A stretch of 44,744 bases of DNA, from contig NZ_DLHA01000039.1 of assembly GCF_002482975.1 (NCBI RefSeq), positions 1-44,744 on the forward strand. The letters are read 5' to 3'. A program made the translations under genes and the position numbers. Positions 1 to 5,745 of this stretch are shown here, piece after piece. Under the pieces are notes generated by a model that did no database searches, was not told where the DNA came from, and worked only from the letters and a program-made list of their open reading frames with translations. Position 1 is the first letter of the stretch. Each line of letters begins with the position of its first letter. This stretch comes from Flavobacterium sp. UBA7680 (lineage in GTDB: Bacteria; Bacteroidota; Bacteroidia; Flavobacteriales; Flavobacteriaceae).

Positions 1-73
1 CCTCCTTAGCTCAGTTGGTTAGAGCATCTGACTGTTAATCAGAGGGTCATTGGTTCGAGCCCAAGAGGGGGAG
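1..73 (+). tRNA. tRNA-Asn (anticodon GTT), first base outside the window
   Basis: The cloverleaf can be drawn by hand: D-arm GCTC/GAGC, anticodon stem TCTGA/TCAGA around loop CTGTTAA (anticodon GTT, Asn), a T-loop beginning TTCGAGC, and acceptor 3' strand AGGGGGA followed by discriminator G at 73. The acceptor 5' strand needs one more T before position 1, so one base is cut off. CCA is not encoded. A strong terminator follows at once. Confidence 0.95.
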
Positions 74-80
74 CTTATTA

Positions 81-115
81 AATACCACTTACAAATCGTA
101 AGTGGTATTTTTTTT
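81..115 (+). terminator. Rho-independent terminator of tRNA-Asn
   Basis: A perfect 12-bp stem (AATACCACTTAC at 81-92, complement at 98-109) with a 5-nt loop is followed by a run of T. It lies 8 nt after the tRNA. Confidence 0.9.
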
Positions 116-167
116 GTTTATACAACTTTTTATATGCTATCTATATTTTTTGTAAATTTGTAAAACT

Positions 168-332
168 ATGAAAGACATTTCTAATACAGCTGAAAGAGTA
201 AAGTTTGCTTTAAAGCAAATGGAAAAAGTTATGCCTATTGTTAAACAGCAAGTAGCCGTTTATGAAAGAAACGTTGCTTTAGGCAAAAACCAAAGAAAAC
301 CACCTATAGCTCCGCAATTCAAAAATGTCTAA
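168..332 (+). CDS. 54-aa protein, putative antitoxin of the zeta-like kinase
   Basis: This short ATG-to-TAA frame encodes 54 residues, starting MKDISNTAERVKFALKQ and ending in a basic, proline-containing tail (NQRKPPIAPQFKNV). The first two thirds look helical and amphipathic. It overlaps the next gene by 8 nt (325-332), the usual sign of translational coupling in a two-gene toxin-antitoxin unit. A TANNTTTG-like -7 element (TAAATTTG, 153-160) lies just upstream, which would give a very short leader; no clear -33 TTG is seen. I do not recognise the family. The antitoxin role is inferred from size, position and the neighbouring kinase. Confidence 0.7.
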   Translation: MKDISNTAERVKFALKQMEKVMPIVKQQVAVYERNVALGKNQRKPPIAPQFKNV

Positions 333-927
333 ACCCATTTTACTTGTTATAGCAGGATGCAATGGATCTGGAAAATCAACTTTTTCAAAACCACTTTCTC
401 CTGACAATTTCACCCCTTTTGATTACGATTTTCAATTTTTAAAGTTTTACAATTCCTTAATTGATTCAGATATAAAGGAAGCGATGGCTCATCAAATGGC
501 TTTTAATGAATTAGAAAGCCAAATTAAAAAAGCGATTAAAAATAAATCTAGTTTTTGTTACGAAACTAATTTTAATTCTACTCCGCTTCATTGGCCTGAG
601 ATATTTAAAAGTAACGGATATGATTTGCAGTTAATATTTCTGTGTCTTGATTCAATTCAAGAAGCTAAAAAAAGGGTCGCAATTCGTGTAGAAAATGGTG
701 GACATTATGTTCCGGAAAACGAAATCGAAAAGCGTTATTATGATGGATATAATAACCTGAATACCTTTTTTGATTATTTTGATTACGTAGATTTATACGA
801 TTCTTCAAAACATTTAAATCATCCTTCGCATATTTTATCTATCGAATCTGGAAGGATTTCTTCTTTAAATAAATTACCTGATTATTTAAATAACTTGATT
901 CCAAACATAATCAAGATTATACCTTAA
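325..927 (+). CDS. Zeta-toxin-like P-loop kinase
   Basis: This 200-aa protein opens with a Walker A motif, GCNGSGKS (residues 11-18), right after the first beta strand. Around residues 115-138 it has the arrangement R-V-x-x-GGHxVP-x5-I-x2-RY, which is typical of the zeta toxin / AAA_33 kinase family. Zeta toxins phosphorylate UDP-N-acetylglucosamine or related nucleotide sugars and block cell-wall synthesis. Close relatives also occur as stand-alone kinases with unknown substrates. The start overlaps the end of a 54-aa ORF by 8 nt, so the two are probably co-translated. The gene is AT-rich and sits right behind a tRNA, which fits accessory DNA. The P-loop kinase call is firm; the toxin role is an inference. 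Confidence 0.8.
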   Translation: MSKPILLVIAGCNGSGKSTFSKPLSPDNFTPFDYDFQFLKFYNSLIDSDIKEAMAHQMAFNELESQIKKAIKNKSSFCYETNFNSTPLHWPEIFKSNGYDLQLIFLCLDSIQEAKKRVAIRVENGGHYVPENEIEKRYYDGYNNLNTFFDYFDYVDLYDSSKHLNHPSHILSIESGRISSLNKLPDYLNNLIPNIIKIIP

Positions 928-967
928 AAAGGAATAAATATTTCTTTCGCCGATTCAATCATATTTC

Positions 968-1069
968 AAACATAGCCCCTGGTTTCAACCACGGGAAACG
1001 CGATACAAATTATAAAAAATGTATTACCCAAAAATTGCATCTCCGCGGTTGAAATCGTGGGCTATGTTT
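968..1069. repeat. Imperfect palindromic repeat (27-bp arms)
   Basis: The arms at 968-994 and 1043-1069 match in 23 of 27 positions when one is reverse-complemented. Each arm's outer end reads AAACATAGCCC and its inner part contains TTTCAACC. The spacer is 48 nt and AT-rich. It has no ORF and looks like a REP/BIME-type intergenic element. Confidence 0.75.
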
Positions 1070-1126
1070 ATAAAACCTATTAAGTTTTTGTGGTTTAATT
1101 CCTTGCCCTATTTTATGCTTTAGGTC

Positions 1127-1159
1127 TTATTGGTTTAGGTTTTTGCTTTCAAACAATTT
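1127..1159 (-). pseudogene. Remnant: duplicate of the last 10 codons plus stop of the adjacent TPR gene
   Basis: Read on the minus strand, these 33 nt encode KLFESKNLNQ followed by TAA. The same ten residues and a stop (TAG) end the gene at 1298-1972. The two 33-nt stretches differ at five positions, all synonymous or stop-to-stop. The frame has no usable start of its own and runs into a stop immediately upstream. It is best explained as the tail of a lost tandem paralogue. Confidence 0.65.
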
Positions 1160-1169
1160 CTACTCAAAG

Positions 1170-1275
1170 TTTGTCATTTCGACGGAGGAGAAATCTCCGC
1201 AAGTAACTCTGCAAAGATTGGCGACATACTGTATGGAGCTTCTCGCGGAGATTTCTCCTCCGTCGAAATGACAAA
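1170..1275. repeat. Palindromic repeat element, copy 1 (perfect 31-bp arms)
   Basis: The arms at 1170-1200 and 1245-1275 are perfect reverse complements, beginning TTTGTCATTTCGACGG. The 44-nt loop contains AAGTAACTCTGCAAAGATTGG. A second member of the family, with related arms and almost the same loop start, lies at 40396-40499. The element sits between the live and the remnant copy of the TPR gene's 3' end. Confidence 0.85.
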
Positions 1276-1297
1276 ACTGAGTTTTATTACTTCGTCT

Positions 1298-1972
1298 CTA
1301 TTGATTCAAATTTTTGCTTTCAAACAATTTCATCATTTCTTCGCCCTTTTCTTTTTCGTTTGTTGCTTTTAAGCACTGCGCGTATCTAAAATAATAAATG
1401 GTGTCTAAATTTGCTTCGAGCGTAAATAACTCATTGTAATATTTAACGGCATCATCAAAATTACTTTCAAAATAGAACTTGTCAGCGACTTTTTTAAGCA
1501 TGTCTATAGATTTGTAGCCTTTGTCTAAAACATTGGCGTAAGTGTCCAAAATGTCTACTTTTACAAACTTCTCGCTATAAGCCGGAGCAGTAACCTCAAC
1601 ATCGACTGGTTTAATGGCTTCAGACTTTGCATCGGCCATTGATTTTGAAGCTAAAATTGTACTTGCTGTTCTTACTTTTGGTTTTTTATAAATTGGAGTT
1701 ACCGTTCTGGTATTATTTGGGCCGAGATCATTTGTATAAACCATATCCAGTTTTGAAACTTCGTATTTAGTAGTTCTTCTTCCGAAAGGCATATTGATTA
1801 CTTCTACAACCAAATACGATTCTATAACACGATCATCTGTTGGTTTGCTGTCAAATTTAAAAGGCGCTCTTCGAGAATCTGCGTTAGCTACCATATAATT
1901 GGTTTGCTGAGCAAAACCACTTATGGAAAACAAACTGGCAAAAGCCGCAAAATGTAGTAAATATGTTTTCAT
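1298..1972 (-). CDS. Exported protein with C-terminal TPR-like region
   Basis: This 224-aa protein has a signal peptide (MKTYLLHFAAFASLFSISGFAQ, cleavage near residue 21). Residues about 25-100 are of no recognised family. A TPR-like helical segment follows at about 150-215, with text such as VADKFYFESNFDDAVKYY and YYFRYAQCLKA. That segment resembles the front part of flavobacterial TPR-PD40-OmpA envelope proteins, but this protein stops where the PD40 region would begin. The duplicated 3' end at 1127-1159 carries the same stop position, so the short form looks genuine rather than a recent truncation. It is likely periplasmic or envelope-associated. Its function is unknown. Confidence 0.75.
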   Translation of the reverse strand: MKTYLLHFAAFASLFSISGFAQQTNYMVANADSRRAPFKFDSKPTDDRVIESYLVVEVINMPFGRRTTKYEVSKLDMVYTNDLGPNNTRTVTPIYKKPKVRTASTILASKSMADAKSEAIKPVDVEVTAPAYSEKFVKVDILDTYANVLDKGYKSIDMLKKVADKFYFESNFDDAVKYYNELFTLEANLDTIYYFRYAQCLKATNEKEKGEEMMKLFESKNLNQ

Positions 1973-2259
1973 AAGTAATTAAATTTAAGTTGATACTCCG
2001 TAAAACACTATATAAAGCTACTGATTTCGTGACGTTTATGCATTACTTTGACCGTGAAGTGCTTATAAAAACGATTAAGTGTGCGTTTTGCTTTTTGCCC
2101 AACGCTGATTGTTTTTATAATTTTAGTTTTTAATTATTCGTTGTGCGAAAAATTGTATTTTTGTTTTCTCCTGAAATCACAGCAATTTGTATCACACAAA
2201 AACAACTTGTATTTTACAGCAGAAATACTTTTTTCAGGAATTTTAAATATCTTTGAATT

Positions 2260-2649
2260 ATGAGCACACTAACAAAACCAAATCATATAGGGCGAAAAAT
2301 AAGCCGTATTCGTGAACTTCGCGATATGAAGCAGGAAGCTTTGGCGCAGGCTTTAGGCACGAGCCAGCAGACAGTTTCTGCTATTGAAAACAGCGAAACA
2401 ATTGATGATGAAAAACTTCAGGCAATTGCCGAAATATTAGGCGTGACTGTTGAAGGAATTAAAAATTTCTCTGAAGAAGCGGTTTTAAATATTATTGGAA
2501 ATACTATTAATAATCATGATAATGCTTCTTCATTTAATTATAGTTGTACTTTCAATCCACTTGATAAAATGGTTGAACTTTTCGAACGTTTGGTTCAGGC
2601 TGAAAAAGATAAGGTTGAGTATTTGGAGAAATTGTTGAAAGGGAAGTAA
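2260..2649 (+). CDS. XRE-family helix-turn-helix regulator
   Basis: This 129-aa protein has an N-terminal HTH_3 domain (residues about 10-65: KISRIRELRDMKQEALAQAL, then TSQQTVSAIENSE as turn and recognition helix). Its C-terminal tail, about 95-127, is predicted coiled coil (MVELFERLVQAEKDKVEYLEKLL), likely for dimerisation. A -7-type element, TATCTTTG (2248-2255), ends only 4 nt before the ATG, so the message may be leaderless; no convincing -33 TTG is seen. A small palindrome, GTATTT-N8-AAATAC (2209-2228), could be an operator. A terminator follows at 2687, so the gene is monocistronic. Its targets are unknown. Confidence 0.88.
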   Translation: MSTLTKPNHIGRKISRIRELRDMKQEALAQALGTSQQTVSAIENSETIDDEKLQAIAEILGVTVEGIKNFSEEAVLNIIGNTINNHDNASSFNYSCTFNPLDKMVELFERLVQAEKDKVEYLEKLLKGK

Positions 2650-2686
2650 TCGTTTTGTAAAAAATTCGAATCTACATAAATATCAG

Positions 2687-2717
2687 AAGACTATCATGAA
2701 AATGATGGTCTTTTTTT
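2687..2717 (+). terminator. Terminator of the XRE gene
   Basis: An 11-bp stem (AAGACTATCAT with ATGATGGTCTT, one G-T pair) with loop GAAA is followed by seven T residues. Confidence 0.85.
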
Positions 2718-2838
2718 GTTTTTACAATGCTTTGGCTAAAAAAACACAACTAATCAGCCCAATAATTATAACTCAATACCGATTGTTAACAAGTTTTGTA
2801 ATATGTTAATAATAAATATGTGATAAAAATTAATGAAT

Positions 2839-2869
2839 TTGCGCAGATAGAATTTTATTTTTAAATTTG
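2839..2869 (+). promoter_or_regulatory. Bacteroidota-type promoter of the XRE-ImmA cassette
   Basis: TTG (2839-2841), a 20-nt spacer and TAAATTTG (2862-2869) match the TTG-N17-23-TANNTTTG consensus exactly. Transcription should begin near 2875, just before a terminator-like hairpin. Confidence 0.65.
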
Positions 2870-2878
2870 CTTAAATAA

Positions 2879-2909
2879 AAAAAGCATCCAACGGGAAAGG
2901 ATGCTTTTT
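2879..2909 (+). terminator. Terminator-like hairpin in the cassette leader (possible attenuator)
   Basis: An 11-bp perfect stem, AAAAAGCATCC / GGATGCTTTTT, has a 9-nt loop and ends in five T residues. It lies between the promoter at 2839-2869 and the first gene at 2953. It would stop transcription about 35 nt after initiation unless read through. Confidence 0.6.
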
Positions 2910-2918
2910 GTATAGTTC

Positions 2919-2939
2919 TTTGAAATGGGTGATTTCAAA
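2919..2939. promoter_or_regulatory. Operator-like palindrome O1
   Basis: TTTGAAAT-N5-ATTTCAAA is a perfect 8-bp inverted repeat in the leader, 13 nt before the first gene of the cassette. A related site lies ahead of the XRE-ImmA gene at 3611-3629. It is probably bound by the cassette's own XRE protein. Confidence 0.5.
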
Positions 2940-2952
2940 TATTATTTTAATA

Positions 2953-3603
2953 ATGTCGTACAAAAGTAGTAAATATTCATTAGATGCGCAAGGCGTAGGC
3001 AATGATTTGTATGTTAAATTTATTCAAACTGCATACAATATGGTAAATGACGGAGTAAAAAATTCCGTCAAGATATTCAATAATGACCCTGGTCAATTTG
3101 AATACAGATCAGCAAAAGCTGTCTGGTTGAACTCTAACATCAAGAAATTATTTAATAATAATTTAGTTCTTGATAACTTCTTAACAAAAAAAATCAATCG
3201 ACTAAAGTCACACGGGGTTGATTATTACGTGTTAGATGGAAAAGCTTTAATCTGTTTTAAAAAAATGGATAATAAAAGCAAGATAAGCGGATTCTATTCT
3301 AAAAGATTCAAGGACATGATGAACGGTAATGCAATACATTACTCAACAAATATGCTCCAAAATCTTTCTGAAATGGGAATAAACAAAGCCTTACCAATTT
3401 ATTATATAGGTTACATCTTAGACAAAACGGGAAATCTTGTCGACATAAGATTAGTACATTATAATGAAGGTATTGTAGCTTATGAGGTTAGTTTGGTTGA
3501 AACATTCAGACCAAATTTATTTAATATTAATACCAATGATACAACTGACGAAATAAAAGTTGTATCAAAAAAAAGAAAAGGCAACCAACAAACTGGTAGC
3601 TAG
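2953..3603 (+). CDS. Hypothetical protein, first gene of the XRE-ImmA cassette
   Basis: This is a 216-aa soluble protein of no family I recognise. I chose the ATG at 2953 (MSYKSSKYSLDAQGVG). The frame could begin at a TTG at 2908, but that lies in the attenuator hairpin and the added residues look non-genic. The protein is rich in Asn and Lys. Its C-terminal part reads as beta strands (PIYYIGYILDKTGNLVDIRLVHY, then IVAYEVSLVE) and it ends in a basic tail. No signal peptide or TM segment is present. It is followed 52 nt later by the XRE-ImmA gene, with an operator-like palindrome in the gap. In such pairs the upstream gene can be a toxin or effector controlled by the regulator, but that is inference. 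Confidence 0.75.
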   Translation: MSYKSSKYSLDAQGVGNDLYVKFIQTAYNMVNDGVKNSVKIFNNDPGQFEYRSAKAVWLNSNIKKLFNNNLVLDNFLTKKINRLKSHGVDYYVLDGKALICFKKMDNKSKISGFYSKRFKDMMNGNAIHYSTNMLQNLSEMGINKALPIYYIGYILDKTGNLVDIRLVHYNEGIVAYEVSLVETFRPNLFNINTNDTTDEIKVVSKKRKGNQQTGS

Positions 3604-3610
3604 TTGATAA

Positions 3611-3629
3611 TCGAAATCCCCATTTCAAA
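3611..3629. promoter_or_regulatory. Operator-like palindrome O2
   Basis: TCGAAAT-CCCC-ATTTCAAA lies in the 52-nt gap before the XRE-ImmA gene. It shares half-sites and a G/C-only centre with O1 at 2919-2939. CCCATTTCAAAG (3619-3630) is the exact reverse complement of 2918-2929. Confidence 0.45.
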
Positions 3630-3655
3630 GTTATATTAACTTAAAACAAATACCT

Positions 3656-4723
3656 ATGGCAAGTATACTTAAAAATGATACCTTAAAATTAGCTAGGAAT
3701 TATTTTGGAATGAACCAAAAAGAATTTGCTGAAAAATTAAACGTCTCACAAGCACTAATTAGTAATTTAGAAAAAAGTTTAAAACCTTTAACAGACGATA
3801 TTATAGAAAAATTAAAGGATGAATTTAGTGAAAACTTTTTTTCACAAGTTATGAGTACTCCAAATTTAAAAGTACATTATCGTGCGAGTGCAACTGTAGC
3901 AAAAAAGTACACAGATTTATTTGAAGCAAGATTATTAATAATTTCAAATAAAATAGAACAATTACTTGAATATGTAGAAATTCCTGAAAATAAGATTCCG
4001 CAAATGAACTTAGAAGACTTTCGGCTCGATGCAGAATATCTTGCAAATGAAGTTCGAGACTATTTCGAATTAGGACGAAAACCAATCGAAGATTTAGTCA
4101 AAATTCTAGAGAAAAACGGAGTTATCGTTTATTTTTTTGATTATGATTTCATTTCTGCACAAAATAAAAATTTTGATGGAGTAAGCTTCTATGTCAAAGG
4201 TGTACCAGTTATTTTAATTAATGACAAAATTCAAAATGCAAGAAAAATCTTCACAATTTCTCATGAATTGGGGCATTTGATAATGCATAATCACAATGAT
4301 TTTTTCATCTCAAATGAAAGAGATATGGAAAAAGAAGCTAATAAATTTGCTTCCGAATTTCTGGCTCCTAAAAACGCATTAAGAGGTGAATTCACAAGAT
4401 TAACAAGTGAAAAATTATTTGAACTAAAAGCATATTGGAAAATATCAGTTGGGGCTTTATTATACAAAGCAAAAGAGACCACTTTAACCCAAGATCAATA
4501 CAGGAGATGGGTAACACATTTTGCTCCTTATAGAAAAAGTGAACCTCACGATGTTAGTATTAATAAGCCAATCTTATTAAAAAAAATGTTCCAAGTATGT
4601 CAAGAAGATATAGGGAGCGAAAAAGAATTTTTAAACGAATTTGGTCTTTCTAAAAAGATTTTTGAAGATGTATATTCAACATTAATTGAAAAGGAAAGAA
4701 CTAAAATGAAAATAATACTTTAA
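3656..4723 (+). CDS. XRE HTH + ImmA/IrrE-family metallopeptidase
   Basis: This 355-aa fusion has an N-terminal HTH_3 domain (residues about 8-60: ARNYFGMNQKEFAEKLNVSQ, then ISNLEKS). A COG2856 peptidase domain follows, with zinc motif HELGH at residues 203-207 and the usual third-ligand region MEKEANKFASEFLAP (E227). Proteins of this kind bind DNA and cleave, or otherwise inactivate, a repressor or antitoxin after damage or other signals. ImmA of ICEBs1 and IrrE of Deinococcus are the models. Here both functions sit in one chain, so it may be its own regulator. It has its own operator-like site upstream. The next gene begins 19 nt downstream, so they are one operon. The domain calls are firm; the target is unknown. 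Confidence 0.9.
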   Translation: MASILKNDTLKLARNYFGMNQKEFAEKLNVSQALISNLEKSLKPLTDDIIEKLKDEFSENFFSQVMSTPNLKVHYRASATVAKKYTDLFEARLLIISNKIEQLLEYVEIPENKIPQMNLEDFRLDAEYLANEVRDYFELGRKPIEDLVKILEKNGVIVYFFDYDFISAQNKNFDGVSFYVKGVPVILINDKIQNARKIFTISHELGHLIMHNHNDFFISNERDMEKEANKFASEFLAPKNALRGEFTRLTSEKLFELKAYWKISVGALLYKAKETTLTQDQYRRWVTHFAPYRKSEPHDVSINKPILLKKMFQVCQEDIGSEKEFLNEFGLSKKIFEDVYSTLIEKERTKMKIIL

Positions 4724-4742
4724 CAACTAAAAACAGAAAATC

Positions 4743-4985
4743 ATGAACAATAAGCAAACATCAAAATCAATTGCTTCATTAGCATCAGACGTTTTAAGAA
4801 ATCCAAATTCATCAGCCATCCAAAAGACTTTAGCTGGTTCAGCTCTGTCTCAAGTTAATAAAGGGAACCAAACTGGCTCTGAAATGGAAAGTATTGCATC
4901 TAAAGTTTTAGGAAGCAATAAATACAATGAGAATACGAAAAGCCTTGCAGGGTCAATTGTATCGCAATCAGACAAAAAAAGATAA
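4743..4985 (+). CDS. 80-aa protein with two internal repeats
   Basis: The sequence is a tandem of two similar units of about 30 residues. Residues 9-37 start SIASLASDVLRNPNS and end LAGSALSQ; residues 47-75 start SIASKVLGSNKYN and end LAGSIVSQ. Both end in the same LAGS-x-x-SQ signature. The chain is small, Ser/Ala/Lys-rich, soluble and helix-prone. I recall similar short SIAS...LAGSALSQ proteins beside mobile or regulatory genes, but without a described function. It lies 19 nt after the XRE-ImmA gene and 28 nt before the membrane protein. A regulatory or adaptor role is possible. Confidence 0.8.
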   Translation: MNNKQTSKSIASLASDVLRNPNSSAIQKTLAGSALSQVNKGNQTGSEMESIASKVLGSNKYNENTKSLAGSIVSQSDKKR

Positions 4986-5013
4986 CTATAATTGAAAACG
5001 AAAATCGAGCAAT

Positions 5014-5517
5014 ATGAGGCTAAGATTATGGTACGAATTAGCCCAAGCTAAATATAGTGCAATATATGTTTGTAATTTAATAGGTAGACAAAGAAGCATC
5101 TTAAATCTCTTTAATTTAATAATTACCATATTCTCAACAGCAGGAATAATGGGATGGAAATTTTGGAATGATTTACCTATTGTTTCATGCATTATAATTG
5201 CCATTATTTCGTTAACTAAATTGATTCAACCTCATTTAATACCATCTGATAAACAGATTGAAAAACTTGATAAGATTGCTGATTTTTATTATGATTTTTA
5301 TCTTAGATTAGAAAAAATATGGTTTGATTATGAAAATGATCGATTGTCTGAAGTAGATATGTTAGAACAATTTCAGGTTTTAAAGCAAACTGAAAGAGAA
5401 ATAAATAGATTAGTAAATGAGATTCATAAATCTCCTAATAAAAAATTAGCAAAATTATCAGAAATAGAATGTGATAATTTTTTTAAAAAAGCATTTAATA
5501 CTATAAATCATGAGTAA
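5014..5517 (+). CDS. Two-TM membrane protein, SLATT-like
   Basis: This 167-aa protein begins with a short basic amphipathic helix (MRLRLWYELAQAKYSAIYV). Two hydrophobic segments follow (about 31-47 LFNLIITIFSTAGIMGW, and 52-70 LPIVSCIIIAIISLTKLI), then a long charged helical C-terminus (80-167). That layout matches SLATT-type two-TM effectors, which are found with nucleotide-signalling and other defence genes and are thought to act by membrane permeabilisation. The assignment rests on architecture, not on a diagnostic motif. Its last 8 nt overlap the next small ORF. In context it could be the effector of the cassette. Confidence 0.75.
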   Translation: MRLRLWYELAQAKYSAIYVCNLIGRQRSILNLFNLIITIFSTAGIMGWKFWNDLPIVSCIIIAIISLTKLIQPHLIPSDKQIEKLDKIADFYYDFYLRLEKIWFDYENDRLSEVDMLEQFQVLKQTEREINRLVNEIHKSPNKKLAKLSEIECDNFFKKAFNTINHE

Positions 5518-5662
5518 CGACAAAGGAAATTCATCAAATGGTTCTCAGCAAAATGGAGGACAATCATCTGACAACACACAATCTCAGAGAGGAGAACTAA
5601 AAAGTAACACATTACCAACCTATCAAACTCCACCACCCCCTCCTCCAAAAGATAAAAAATAA
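5510..5662 (+). CDS. 50-aa Gln/Ser-rich peptide with polyproline tail
   Basis: The ATG at 5510 overlaps the end of the membrane protein gene by 8 nt, and the frame runs to TAA at 5660-5662. The peptide is low-complexity: the first half is rich in Asn, Ser, Gln and Gly, and it ends TYQTPPPPPPKDKK. It has no signal peptide or TM segment. The overlap and a terminator 24 nt downstream make it a likely last gene of the operon. It may be a partner or inhibitor of the two-TM protein. The family is unknown. Confidence 0.65.
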   Translation: MSNDKGNSSNGSQQNGGQSSDNTQSQRGELKSNTLPTYQTPPPPPPKDKK

Positions 5663-5686
5663 TAGAACAATAAAAAGAGTTGTAAA

Positions 5687-5725
5687 AAAAGCGCCGCAAT
5701 CCAAAGATCACAGCGCTTTTCTATT
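5687..5725 (+). terminator. Terminator of the XRE-ImmA cassette
   Basis: AAAAGCGC (5687-5694) pairs with GCGCTTTT (5713-5720), followed by a T-rich stretch. The convergent peptidase gene ends 26 nt later, so it probably works in both directions. Confidence 0.7.
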
Positions 5726-5745
5726 TTTATAAAAACCTTAAACTC

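Noticed and set aside
2081..2263. 60-aa plus-strand ORF before the XRE gene
   Set aside because: It is Phe/Leu/Cys-rich with no start context, and covers the presumed promoter region of the XRE gene. It reads like AT-rich intergenic DNA.
1..5725. A single genomic island integrated at tRNA-Asn
   Set aside because: I found no second copy of the tRNA-Asn 3' end downstream and no integrase, so the accessory genes near the tRNA cannot be shown to have arrived as one element.
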